Of a DNA stretch of 64,000 nucleotides, positions 9,953 to 18,720 are shown in pieces. Positions within the stretch are counted from its first letter, which is position 1. Each line of letters opens with the position of its first letter. The stretch lies in the NCBI GenBank assembly GCA_031446105.1, contig CP132907.1:496001-560000 (forward strand). Reading direction: 5' to 3'. A program made the translations under genes and the position numbers. Origin of the DNA: Arsenophonus sp031446105 (GTDB lineage Bacteria > Pseudomonadota > Gammaproteobacteria > Enterobacterales > Enterobacteriaceae). The notes below the pieces were generated by a model, which saw only the letters and a program-made list of their open reading frames with translations, did no database searches and was not told the DNA's origin.

Positions 9953-11144
9953 AATGTTTAAGTATCTCATTAAGTAAACGATGACCAAGCTCTAATTTAT
10001 GACTATATGGTAAATACATTTCTTTATTTTTCCAAAACAAATATAAAGCATTGTTATCCGAATTAAAACCATGCGAAGATAATGAAATATCATTTGCACA
10101 AATAAGGTCTAATTTTTTTTTTATACGTTTATTGCGTGCATATTCTTTTATATTTTCTGTTTCTGCCGCAAAACCAACAACATAAGGACGATTTTTTAAC
10201 AATTTACCAACACTAGCTACAATGTCCGGATTTTTTATAAAAGAAAAGCTAATTTCATTTTCTTTTTTTTTAATTTTTTCTTTTTTAATTTTTTTTGGTC
10301 GATAATCACTAACTGCAGCACAAGAAATAAATATTTCTTTTTTATGAATAATGTTATGCACTTGATGATACATATCCAGTGCACTTACAACATTAATTCG
10401 TTCAACACCTACAGGTGTTGACAAATGAACTGGTCCAGTAATTAATGTAACTTGAGCACCTTTTTCTGCAGCTGCTTGAGCTATTGCAAAACCCATTTTT
10501 CCAGAACTATAATTGGTTATAAAACGTACCGGATCTATTTTTTCTTGTGTAGGTCCTGCTGTAATAGCAAAATGTAATTTTGAAATATTTTTTTGATATT
10601 GCAAATTATACTTTACTAACTTACCTATTATTAATGGATCTAGCATTCTACCAGGTCCATTATCACCACAAGCTTGATTACCTTCATCAGGACCCCAAAC
10701 TAAAATATTACGATCTTTAAGTATTCTTATATTCTGTTGAGTAATCTTAGCTTGATACATATTTTTATTCATTGCTGGCACTACAGCAATTTTAGCTTTT
10801 GAAGCTAAACAAATTGTTGTTAATAAATCATCTGCCATACCAATAGATAAACGGGCAACTAAATCTGCAGTTGCAGGAACTAATATAATCAAATCTGCCC
10901 ATTTTGCTAATTCAATATGATTGATTTTAGCATTCACGCTAGAATTAAAAAAATCATCAACTACTGGATAATCGGAAATACTTTGTAATGTTAATGATGT
11001 AATAAAAAATTTAGCAGAATGAGTCATTATGACTCTCACTTTTGCTCCATATTTACGTAAAAAACGAATTAATTCAGGTGTTTTATAAGCTGCTATACTA
11101 CCACTAATACCAACGATGATATGTTTATTGAAAAGTTCTTTCAT
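9930..11144 (-). CDS. coaBC: Bifunctional phosphopantothenoylcysteine decarboxylase/synthetase CoaBC
   Basis: 404 residues from the ATG at 11142-11144 (E. coli: 406). An upstream in-frame start would add 15 residues absent from relatives, so I prefer this one, which has GGA upstream. It joins cysteine to 4'-phosphopantothenate and decarboxylates the product, two successive steps of coenzyme A synthesis. The CoaC half has GISGSIAAYKTPEL for FMN binding, the catalytic His in NHIELAKWAD, PAMNKNMY and the active Cys in QACGDNGPGRML. The CoaB half begins near residue 190 with FAITAGPTQEKIDPVRFITN and has SSGKMGFAIA, a lysine-rich CTP-binding stretch and GFAAETEN. It is divergent from rpmB with radC missing between, and overlaps dut. 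Confidence 0.96.
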   Translation of the reverse strand: MKELFNKHIIVGISGSIAAYKTPELIRFLRKYGAKVRVIMTHSAKFFITSLTLQSISDYPVVDDFFNSSVNAKINHIELAKWADLIILVPATADLVARLSIGMADDLLTTICLASKAKIAVVPAMNKNMYQAKITQQNIRILKDRNILVWGPDEGNQACGDNGPGRMLDPLIIGKLVKYNLQYQKNISKLHFAITAGPTQEKIDPVRFITNYSSGKMGFAIAQAAAEKGAQVTLITGPVHLSTPVGVERINVVSALDMYHQVHNIIHKKEIFISCAAVSDYRPKKIKKEKIKKKENEISFSFIKNPDIVASVGKLLKNRPYVVGFAAETENIKEYARNKRIKKKLDLICANDISLSSHGFNSDNNALYLFWKNKEMYLPYSHKLELGHRLLNEILKHYEKKNKY

Positions 11145-11582
11145 ATTATTAGATATCCAAACAGATAATACAATTACTGAATATCCCATAATTTTTTATT
11201 TACTTCTAGTATCAAATGATATATTATTAGAAATAATAAAAAATAAAATATTATTTCATGTATGCTATATTAATAATACAAAAAAATAAATTTATAAATA
11301 AAAAATAATGTCTTATTTTTTTAATAAACTTTTTTAATCAAGCATTTATAATTTCTAGTAACTTCATTTTTTTAAAAAACATATATACTATTTTTATAAA
11401 CAATATTACAACTATTTATTTTTTTATTAAAAACTTGAGAAAAATATAAAAACATGTATAATTTTTTTATCTAAAAATAAAAAAATTTAATTAAAAAAAT
11501 AAATTTATTGAGTTATGTATTTTTTTAAATATATAATCAAAAAATAACAAATTTTAAAAAAATTACTTGGAGAAGTAATAAA
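11145..11582. other. Divergent spacer coaBC/rpmB; position of lost radC
   Basis: 438 bases in which E. coli carries radC. No RadC-like frame remains. A candidate rpmB promoter at 11435-11462 is listed separately. Confidence 0.6.
11435..11462 (+). promoter_or_regulatory. Candidate rpmB-rpmG promoter
   Basis: TTGAGA at 11435-11440 and a perfect TATAAT at 11457-11462 are separated by 16 bases, about 120 bases upstream of rpmB on the same strand. The -35 word stands out in this AT background; the -10 word alone would not. Confidence 0.45.
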
Positions 11583-11828
11583 ATGTCACGAATTTGTCAA
11601 ATAACTGGAAAACGTCCAATGAGTGGAAACAATCGATCACATGCTATGAATGCAACAAAACGCCGTTTTTTACCAAATCTGCACTTTCATAGATTTTGGT
11701 TAGAATCAGAAAAACGTTTTATAAAACTTCGTATATCTGCAAAAGGGATGCGTATCATTGATAAAAAAGGAATAGAAAACTCAATGAAGCAATATAATAA
11801 TAATATTGAAAATAATAAAAATTATTAA
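11583..11828 (+). CDS. rpmB: 50S ribosomal protein L28
   Basis: 81 residues, against 78 in E. coli. It begins MSRICQITGKRPMSGNNRSHAMNATKRRF, the typical L28 N-terminus, followed by RFWLESEKRFIKLRIS. It is a small basic protein of the large subunit. The C-terminus has gained a few Asn/Lys residues, as often seen under strong AT bias. TTGGAGAAG precedes the ATG. rpmG follows after 20 bases, as in E. coli; mutM, next in E. coli, is absent. Confidence 0.97.
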   Translation: MSRICQITGKRPMSGNNRSHAMNATKRRFLPNLHFHRFWLESEKRFIKLRISAKGMRIIDKKGIENSMKQYNNNIENNKNY

Positions 11829-11848
11829 AAGTAGAGATATTATCAAAA

Positions 11849-12016
11849 ATGGCAAAAAACATTCGAAATAAAATAAAATTAATATCCCCAGAAGGTACAG
11901 GTCATTTTTATACTACAACAAAAAATAAACGTAGCATGCCAGAAAAATTAATAATAAAAAAATTTGATCCTATTGCACGTAAACATGTACTTTATACAGA
12001 AGAAAAAATTAAATAA
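11849..12016 (+). CDS. rpmG: 50S ribosomal protein L33
   Basis: A 55-codon gene read directly from the sequence: ATG at 11849-11851, TAA at 12014-12016. The product begins MAKNIRNKIKLISPEG, contains GHFYTTTKNKR and KKFDPIARKHVLY, and ends EEKIK. Length and sequence match E. coli L33 (55 residues), a large-subunit protein near the E site. It lies 20 bases downstream of rpmB and is surely cotranscribed. This lineage's L33 lacks the paired Cys zinc motif, as does E. coli L33. Confidence 0.97.
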   Translation: MAKNIRNKIKLISPEGTGHFYTTTKNKRSMPEKLIIKKFDPIARKHVLYTEEKIK

Positions 12017-12323
12017 AAAATATTTTTACCTTAAAAAATAAAAAAAATTTTATAAATAACTAAATATAATAAAATCTAATAAACATAATTTTATTTTTTT
12101 TATATAAAAAATATATTAATTATAATTGTACAAATCCTTAAAAAATAAAAAATTTATTTACTAAAAAATATTTTTTTCATAATTAAAATTATTAATTAAC
12201 AATTAAATTAAAATTGACTAATATAAAAATAAATAAAATCAAAGTTTTTTTTATAAAAATTACTTCATGTATTTTATTTTTTAAAAAATAATAAAAAGTC
12301 TAAAATTTTATATTAATTTTTTA
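12017..12323. other. AT-rich spacer rpmG/tRNA-Glu
   Basis: 307 bases between convergent rpmG and the tRNA gene. In E. coli mutM would follow rpmG; no MutM-like frame is present and no strong terminator is visible. Confidence 0.6.
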
Positions 12324-12399
12324 TGGCGTCCCCTAGGGGATTCGAACCCCTGTTACCGCCGTGAAAGGGCGAGGTCCTAGGCCTCTAGACGAAGGGGAC
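12324..12399 (-). tRNA. gltT: tRNA-Glu (anticodon UUC)
   Basis: A 76-nt tRNA on the minus strand with 5' GTCCCCT pairing fully with AGGGGAC, discriminator G and an encoded CCA end. The anticodon loop CTTTCAC gives UUC, and the T-arm has GGTTCGAATCC. It is nearly identical to E. coli tRNA-Glu; I see changes in the D-loop and at the top of the anticodon stem (a U-G pair). In E. coli all tRNA-Glu copies sit in the 16S-23S spacer of rRNA operons, whereas here no rRNA is adjacent. U34 of this tRNA is the kind of position that the TusBCD relay encoded at 31.8-32.9 kb helps to thiolate. The symbol is given by analogy; which E. coli copy it descends from is unknown. Confidence 0.97.
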
Positions 12400-14373
12400 A
12401 AATATAAATAATTTATTATAAATAAAAAATTATAGAAATTATTTTTTTAAAAAAAAATTTATTAAATAAAAATGAAAATATTTATTTAATAATTATATAA
12501 TTTAATAATTTATAATATTAATTTATTATTATCTTTTGGTCAAATAAAACAATTTTTAAATATTATTTTTTATAATTTTAAATAACGTTACAAAAAAAAT
12601 AACGTTAAATTAAATATTATGCGATATATGAAATCAATAAACAACAAATAATCTCAATAAAAATTGTATCAAATTTTTTTTTAAAATGCAATTTTGTTAT
12701 TAAAAATATTAATTACAAAATCTTTAATAAAGTAATTTTATATTCACATTTGAATTCATAAAAAAACTTCTTATTAAAATACTTTTATAAAAATATAAAT
12801 TTTTTTATTTTTTTTAAAAAAGAAATTTTTATTAAAAAACAAAATTTGTTTTACATATTTTTGACATAAAAGAATCTAATTAATATCTTTTTATTCTTTA
12901 TTTTTTTATAGATAAAATATTAAATTTATATTTTTTAAAAAAAATATTTCTTAAAAACTGCTACTTCAAAAAATATTATGCATGAATTTTAATAAATAAT
13001 TAAATTATTAAGTCTTAAACACTTCTTAATAAATTTTTTAAAATCAAAAAAAATAATATCTTGTTAAAATATTGTGCAGAAAAAATATTTTAATTATTTT
13101 TAAAATATATAAAATATTTTTTTTAATTTCTTTATTTTTATTAAAAATAGTTTCTTAATTTAAAAGTAATATTGATTAAATAATTTATTAATTAAATCAA
13201 TAAAAATTTTCTAAATTTTTAGGTATTATATTTTAACTAATTTCATTATATAAACTAAAAAATGTTCAATACTTTTTTTTAAATTAAAGTTATTTTAAAA
13301 TTCATTGCAACTTCACACTCAATTCTCTCTAATAAAAAATATAATACCGAAGCTAAATATAATTACATCTAGCATAAAACTATTTTATTACTTACACAAA
13401 AAATGTATTATCTTATATATTATAGCATCTAATTAAATACTTAATACAATATAAATCATATCATTAACGATTAATTCTAACCATTTATCCAAAATATTTT
13501 GTAAATAAAGTAATATTTTATATCTCTTATATTCATAAAATAAACTTATCAATAATTTTTTTTAAATATAATAAAATAAAAATTTTTTATATGAAGATTT
13601 TATTGTACTCCACTAAAAATATATCAAAAATTATAATTAATTTAAACTTCTATTTTTATTTCATTATTTAAATAGAAAAATAATGCCTTGTAAATAATTG
13701 ATCTAATTAATAAAAACAATATTTTTTCGTTTTGTTACATCATTTTTTAATATAACTAATCTGTTTATTTTTTACTATATAAGTGAATAATATCTATTTA
13801 TTAACCAGAAAAATGATTTATTATAAATTAACCATCTAGTTTTTTTTTAAAAATAGCATATATAAAATATATGACATAATGCACAATTTCTGTTCAAGCA
13901 AAAGAGTAGATAATTTTATTAATACAAAAAAAATAACAAAAATAGGATGTTTAAAAAAAAATTTTTAAAAAATAAAGACTTAGTTTTTTTATATTTGCAA
14001 TTATTAAAATATCTAAAAAAGTATTTCAATATCTAATAAAAAAATAAAAAAGGTTGTAATATTTTTTTATAAGCCAATGCAATATTGTTTTACAATAATA
14101 AAATCTACCATTTTTGATTTTTTTGAATATATAAGTAAATAAAATATTCAAATTCATAAATTATTTATATTTTAATTGTATTAAAAAATAAACTCTTCAT
14201 AAAACTATATTTTTTATATTAAATTTTATTTATATTTTTCATGATTATATAAAAATATAAACAACATAAAATATCATTAAATAAATTTATTTTTTTTAAA
14301 AAATTTTATGATTTATATGAATATTAAAATTTAATATTTATTTTTTTAAAATAAAAAAAATCTAATCTAATTC
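12400..14373. other. Long AT-rich spacer tRNA-Glu/rpoC
   Basis: Nearly 2 kb with no credible frame and no 16S, 23S or 5S rRNA sequence. A dyad of two TAACGTTA copies lies at 12583-12607. Two patches, about 13310-13400 and 13870-13925, look a little less AT-rich than their surroundings and may be remnants of decayed genes, but I cannot name them. No terminator for rpoC is obvious at the right end. Confidence 0.6.
12583..12607. repeat. Dyad of two TAACGTTA octamers
   Basis: The self-complementary octamer TAACGTTA occurs at 12583-12590 and 12600-12607 with a 9-base loop, mainly A on this strand. It can form an 8-bp hairpin on either strand. It lies about 180 bases upstream of the tRNA-Glu gene. 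CG-containing dyads are rare in these spacers, so a terminator remnant or protein site is possible; neither is shown. Confidence 0.5.
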
Positions 14374-17300
14374 TTAAAGAATATCTTTATTAGAAAATCC
14401 AGCATTTAATAGCTCAGCTAAATTAGCAGTTGCCTCATCAGCAGTTACTTGATGTTGTGATGAAGGGTTAATCTTACGTAAACGTCTTCTTCTATCTTGA
14501 TGATATGCATATCCTGTACCTGCAGGAATTAATCGACCAACAATAACATTTTCCTTTAAACCACGCAGTTCATCTTTCTTACCAGCAACCGCTGCTTCTG
14601 TAAGAACACGTGTTGTTTCTTGAAATGATGCAGCAGAAATAAAAGACTCAGTTGCTAAAGAAGCTTTAGTGATACCCAATAAATCACGACTAAAAGTTGC
14701 AAGATTTTTACCTTCTTCTTTTAATTTTCTATTAGCTATTTTAACACGTGCATATTCAACTTGCTCACCTTCTAGAAATTCAGAATTACCAACATCAATT
14801 ATGGTTACCTTACGCAACATTTGCCGAACAATAACCTCAATATGTTTATCGTTAATTTTTACACCTTGCAAACGATAAACTTCTTGTACTTCATTAGTAA
14901 TATAACGTGCTACAAAATGAGCACCACGCAAACGCAAAATGTCATGTGGAGATTCTGGACCATCAGAAATTACATCACCACGCTCAACTCTTTCACCTTC
15001 AAAAACATTAAGTTGACGCCACTTAGGAATCATTTCTTCATATACTTCGCCACCAGCAGACAAGGGCATAATTACTAAACGACGCTTACCTTTAGTTTCT
15101 TTACCAAAAGAAATAATACCTGTAATTTCAGCTAAAATAGCAGCTTCTTTTGGTTTCCGTGCTTCAAAAAGATCTGCGACACGCGGCAAACCACCAGTTA
15201 TATCCTTAGTTCCTCCAGATTCCTGTGGAATACGAGCTAATGTATCACCAATATTAATTATTGCACCATCATCCAATTGAATAATTGCCTTACCGGGCAA
15301 AAAATATTGCGCAGACATATCGGTACCTGGAATTAATACATCATTTCCATTTTTGTCAACAATATGAAGTGCAGGACGCAAATCTTTACTACCAGTAGGA
15401 CGTTCAGCAGTATCTAAAACAACAATAGATGATAAACCAGTTAACTCATCTGTTTGACGTATAATAGATTGTCCATCTGACATATCAGAAAAACGAATAA
15501 TACCAGAAACTTCACTAATAACAGAAATAGTATGGGGATCCCAATTAGCAATTATTTCACCACTATTTACTAAATCACTATTATCTTTGTTAAGTTGAGC
15601 ACCATAAGGTACTTTATAGCTCTCTTTTGTTCTTCCAAATTTATCAACTATTCTAACTTCTGTATTACGAGAGGTAATCACCAAATTACCTGAAATATTT
15701 TTTACAAATTTAGCATTTACCAACTTAATATTACCTGTATTTCGTACTTGAATGCTAGATTCAGAAGCATCACGTGACGCTGCACCGCCAATATGAAATG
15801 TTCGCATAGTTAATTGTGTACCTGGTTCACCAATAGATTGCGCAGCAATAACACCGACAGCTTCACCTTTATTAATAATATGACCACGTGCTAAATCACG
15901 TCCATAACATTTTGCACAAACACCAAAATCAGTGTCACAACTTACAACAGATCGAACTTTAACGCTATCAATTGAATTTGCTTCTAATTCGTCACATCCT
16001 TGCTCACTTAATAAAGTATTACGTGGTATTAAAACATAATCTGTACCAGGAATTAATATATCTTCTGCTGTTACCCTTCCTAATACACGTTCACGCAAAG
16101 GTTCTTTAACATCGCCACCTTCAATAACTGGTGTCATTAAAATACCATCATGAGTATTACAATCGTCTTCAGTTACAACTAAATCTTGAGCTACATCAAC
16201 TAAACGACGAGTTAAATACCCTGAATTTGCTGTCTTTAATGCTGTATCAGCTAAACCTTTACGTGCACCATGAGTAGAAATAAAATATTGTAATACATTT
16301 AAACCTTCACGAAAATTAGCTGTAATCGGTGTTTCAATAATTGAACCATCTGGTTTTGCCATTAATCCACGCATACCAGCTAACTGACGTATTTGAGCAG
16401 CAGATCCTCGAGCTCCAGAATCAGACATCATAAAAATATTATTAAATGAAACTTGTTTTTCAATTTTTCCAAAACGATTTATAACTGTTTCAGTTGATAA
16501 ATTTTCCATCATTGCTTTCGCAACACGCTCATTAGCAGCAGCCCAAATATCAATAACTTTATTATAACGCTCTCCAGCAGTGACTAAACCAGATTGAAAC
16601 TGTTGTTGAATTTCTGCAACCTCAGATTCAGCTTCAGAAACGATACTGACTTTTGTATCAGGTATAATCATATCATCAATGCCGACAGAAGCACCAGAAC
16701 GTGTAGCATATGCAAATCCAGTATACATAATCTGATCAGCAAAAATTACAGTTGGTTTTAATCCTAAAATACGATAACAAGTATTTAACATTTTTGAGAT
16801 TGCTTTTTTACCTAATGGTTGATTAACTAAAGAATATGGTAAACCTTGAGGAACGATCATCCATAAAATAACTCGACCAATTGTAGTATCAATTAACTTA
16901 GTTACATCTTTTATATTATCATTATCCCGTAATTTTTCTGTTATACGTACTTTTACTCGAGCATTTAATGATGCAAATCCTGTACGATAAACTCTTTCTG
17001 CTTCTTTAGGTCCAGATAATATCATACCTTCACCTTTTGCATTAACACAATCACGGGTCATATAATATAAACCAAGCACCACGTCTTGTGACGGTACAAT
17101 AATAGGTTCCCCACTTGCTGGGGACAGAATATTATTTGTTGACATCATTAAAGAACGAGCTTCTAATTGAGCCTCTAAAGTTAAAGGAACATGAACTGCC
17201 ATTTGATCACCATCAAAATCTGCATTATAAGCAGCACAAACTAATGGGTGTAACTGAATTGCTTTACCTTCGATTAAAATAGGTTCAAATGCTTGAATTC

Positions 17301-18597
17301 CCAAACGATGCAATGTTGGTGCACGATTAAGCATTACTGGATGTTCTCGAATTACTTCATCTAAAATATCCCAAACAACAGATTCTTCTCTCTCAACCAT
17401 TTTTTTTGCTGCTTTAATTGTTGTTGCTAATCCATGCAACTCTAATTTACCATAAATAAATGGTTTAAATAATTCTAATGCCATTCTTTTAGGTAAACCA
17501 CACTGATGTAAACGCAAATATGGGCCCACCGTAATTACAGAACGTCCAGAATAATCAACACGTTTACCAAGTAAGTTTTGACGAAAACGTCCTTGTTTAC
17601 CTTTAATCATATCAGATAAAGATTTTAGAGGACGTTTATTTGAACCAGTAATAGCTCTTCCTCGGCGACCATTATCTAACAGTGCATCAACTGCTTCCTG
17701 CAACATTCTTTTTTCATTACGTACAATGATATCAGGTGCTGATAAATCTAATAATCTCTTTAAACGATTATTTCTATTAATAACTCGACGATACAAATCA
17801 TTTAAATCAGAAGTTGCAAAACGCCCACCATCTAATGGAACTAGTGGACGTAAATCTGGTGGTAATACAGGGAGTACATTTAAAATCATCCATTCTGGTT
17901 TATTATCAGATTGAATAAAAGATTCTAATAATTTAATACGTTTAGTTAATTTCTTACGTTTAGTTTCAGAATTAATAAAATTAAATTCTTCACGTAAAGT
18001 ATCACATTCTTTCTTTAAATTAAGATTTTTTAGCAAAGATTGAATAGCCTCTGCACCCATTTTAGCCTCAAATTCATCACCAAATTCTTCTAAGGCATCA
18101 AGATATTGTTCTTCACTTAAAATTTCTCTCGATTCTAAACTTGTCATACCTCCTTCAATAACCACATAAGATTCAAAATAAAGAACACGTTCAATATCAC
18201 GCAATGGCATATCCAGTAAGAGACCAATGCGCGATGGTAATGATTTCAAAAACCAAATATGTGCTGTTGGTGATGCTAGTTCAATATGCCCCATACGTTC
18301 TCGACGTACTTTGCTTTGAGTGACTTCGACACCACATTTTTCACAAATTACACCTCGATGTTTTAATCTTTTATATTTACCACACAAACATTCATAATCT
18401 TTTACTGGTCCAAAAATACGTGCACAAAAAAGACCATCACGTTCAGGTTTGAAAGTTCGATAATTAATAGTTTCTGGTTTTTTCACTTCACCGAATGACC
18501 AAGAACGAATCATATCTGGAGAAGCCAAAGTAATTTTAATCGCATCAAATTCTTCAATTTTAGTTTGTGCTTTTAGAAATTTTAATAAATCTTTCAC
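14374..18597 (-). CDS. rpoC: DNA-directed RNA polymerase subunit beta'
   Basis: 1407 residues, the E. coli length exactly. It forms the catalytic half of core RNA polymerase with beta. Visible landmarks: the N-terminal zinc ribbon (CLCGKYKRLKHRGVICEKC), the rudder/lid region, the Mg-binding active site NADFDGDQMAVH, the bridge helix/trigger loop region (TALKTANSGYLTRRLVDVAQD) and the second zinc site (CDTDFGVCAKCYG). The start is GTG, as in E. coli, with GACAGGAG upstream. It follows rpoB after 123 bases that hold a hairpin. The subunit is complete with no visible loss, in contrast to the decayed DNA downstream. Confidence 0.99.
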   Translation of the reverse strand: MKDLLKFLKAQTKIEEFDAIKITLASPDMIRSWSFGEVKKPETINYRTFKPERDGLFCARIFGPVKDYECLCGKYKRLKHRGVICEKCGVEVTQSKVRRERMGHIELASPTAHIWFLKSLPSRIGLLLDMPLRDIERVLYFESYVVIEGGMTSLESREILSEEQYLDALEEFGDEFEAKMGAEAIQSLLKNLNLKKECDTLREEFNFINSETKRKKLTKRIKLLESFIQSDNKPEWMILNVLPVLPPDLRPLVPLDGGRFATSDLNDLYRRVINRNNRLKRLLDLSAPDIIVRNEKRMLQEAVDALLDNGRRGRAITGSNKRPLKSLSDMIKGKQGRFRQNLLGKRVDYSGRSVITVGPYLRLHQCGLPKRMALELFKPFIYGKLELHGLATTIKAAKKMVEREESVVWDILDEVIREHPVMLNRAPTLHRLGIQAFEPILIEGKAIQLHPLVCAAYNADFDGDQMAVHVPLTLEAQLEARSLMMSTNNILSPASGEPIIVPSQDVVLGLYYMTRDCVNAKGEGMILSGPKEAERVYRTGFASLNARVKVRITEKLRDNDNIKDVTKLIDTTIGRVILWMIVPQGLPYSLVNQPLGKKAISKMLNTCYRILGLKPTVIFADQIMYTGFAYATRSGASVGIDDMIIPDTKVSIVSEAESEVAEIQQQFQSGLVTAGERYNKVIDIWAAANERVAKAMMENLSTETVINRFGKIEKQVSFNNIFMMSDSGARGSAAQIRQLAGMRGLMAKPDGSIIETPITANFREGLNVLQYFISTHGARKGLADTALKTANSGYLTRRLVDVAQDLVVTEDDCNTHDGILMTPVIEGGDVKEPLRERVLGRVTAEDILIPGTDYVLIPRNTLLSEQGCDELEANSIDSVKVRSVVSCDTDFGVCAKCYGRDLARGHIINKGEAVGVIAAQSIGEPGTQLTMRTFHIGGAASRDASESSIQVRNTGNIKLVNAKFVKNISGNLVITSRNTEVRIVDKFGRTKESYKVPYGAQLNKDNSDLVNSGEIIANWDPHTISVISEVSGIIRFSDMSDGQSIIRQTDELTGLSSIVVLDTAERPTGSKDLRPALHIVDKNGNDVLIPGTDMSAQYFLPGKAIIQLDDGAIINIGDTLARIPQESGGTKDITGGLPRVADLFEARKPKEAAILAEITGIISFGKETKGKRRLVIMPLSAGGEVYEEMIPKWRQLNVFEGERVERGDVISDGPESPHDILRLRGAHFVARYITNEVQEVYRLQGVKINDKHIEVIVRQMLRKVTIIDVGNSEFLEGEQVEYARVKIANRKLKEEGKNLATFSRDLLGITKASLATESFISAASFQETTRVLTEAAVAGKKDELRGLKENVIVGRLIPAGTGYAYHQDRRRRLRKINPSSQHQVTADEATANLAELLNAGFSNKDIL

Positions 18598-18630
18598 GAA
18601 ATGGGCTCCTGTCGGAGTTAAACCTGCTAG

Positions 18631-18656
18631 GAAGTGATTTTTAAAAAAATCACTTC
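18631..18656 (-). promoter_or_regulatory. rpoB-rpoC intercistronic hairpin
   Basis: GAAGTGATTT at 18631 pairs with AAATCACTTC ending at 18656, giving a stem of 10 to 12 bp inside the 123-base rpoB-rpoC spacer. On the transcribed (minus) strand no U-run follows the hairpin, so it is not a standard terminator. An RNase processing or mRNA-stability element is more likely. Confidence 0.55.
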
Positions 18657-18720
18657 TTCCTTAAAAACTAACCATAATAATTTATAAAAAAATATTTAAA
18701 ACAATTTATTATATCACTAA

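Noticed and set aside
9953..9988. N-terminal extension of dut by 12 residues from an upstream in-frame start
   Set aside because: These codons overlap coaBC and have no match in dUTPases; the ATG at 9950-9952 aligns with the known start.
11145..11189. Extension of coaBC by 15 residues
   Set aside because: Hydrophobic residues unlike any CoaBC N-terminus; the internal ATG gives the normal 404-residue protein.
14318..14345. AATATTAAA/TTTAATATT hairpin as rpoC terminator
   Set aside because: All-AT stem with no U-run on the minus strand; such dyads are expected by chance here.
12400..14373. Remnant rRNA genes beside tRNA-Glu
   Set aside because: No recognisable 16S, 23S or 5S stretch; rRNA stays GC-richer and would stand out.
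14669..15078. Plus-strand open frames inside rpoC
   Set aside because: They are the antisense shadow of a strongly conserved gene, with no ribosome site or domain. The same holds for open frames opposite rpoB, fusA, tuf, rplL, ptsI, crr, hisS, rlmN, pta and accD.
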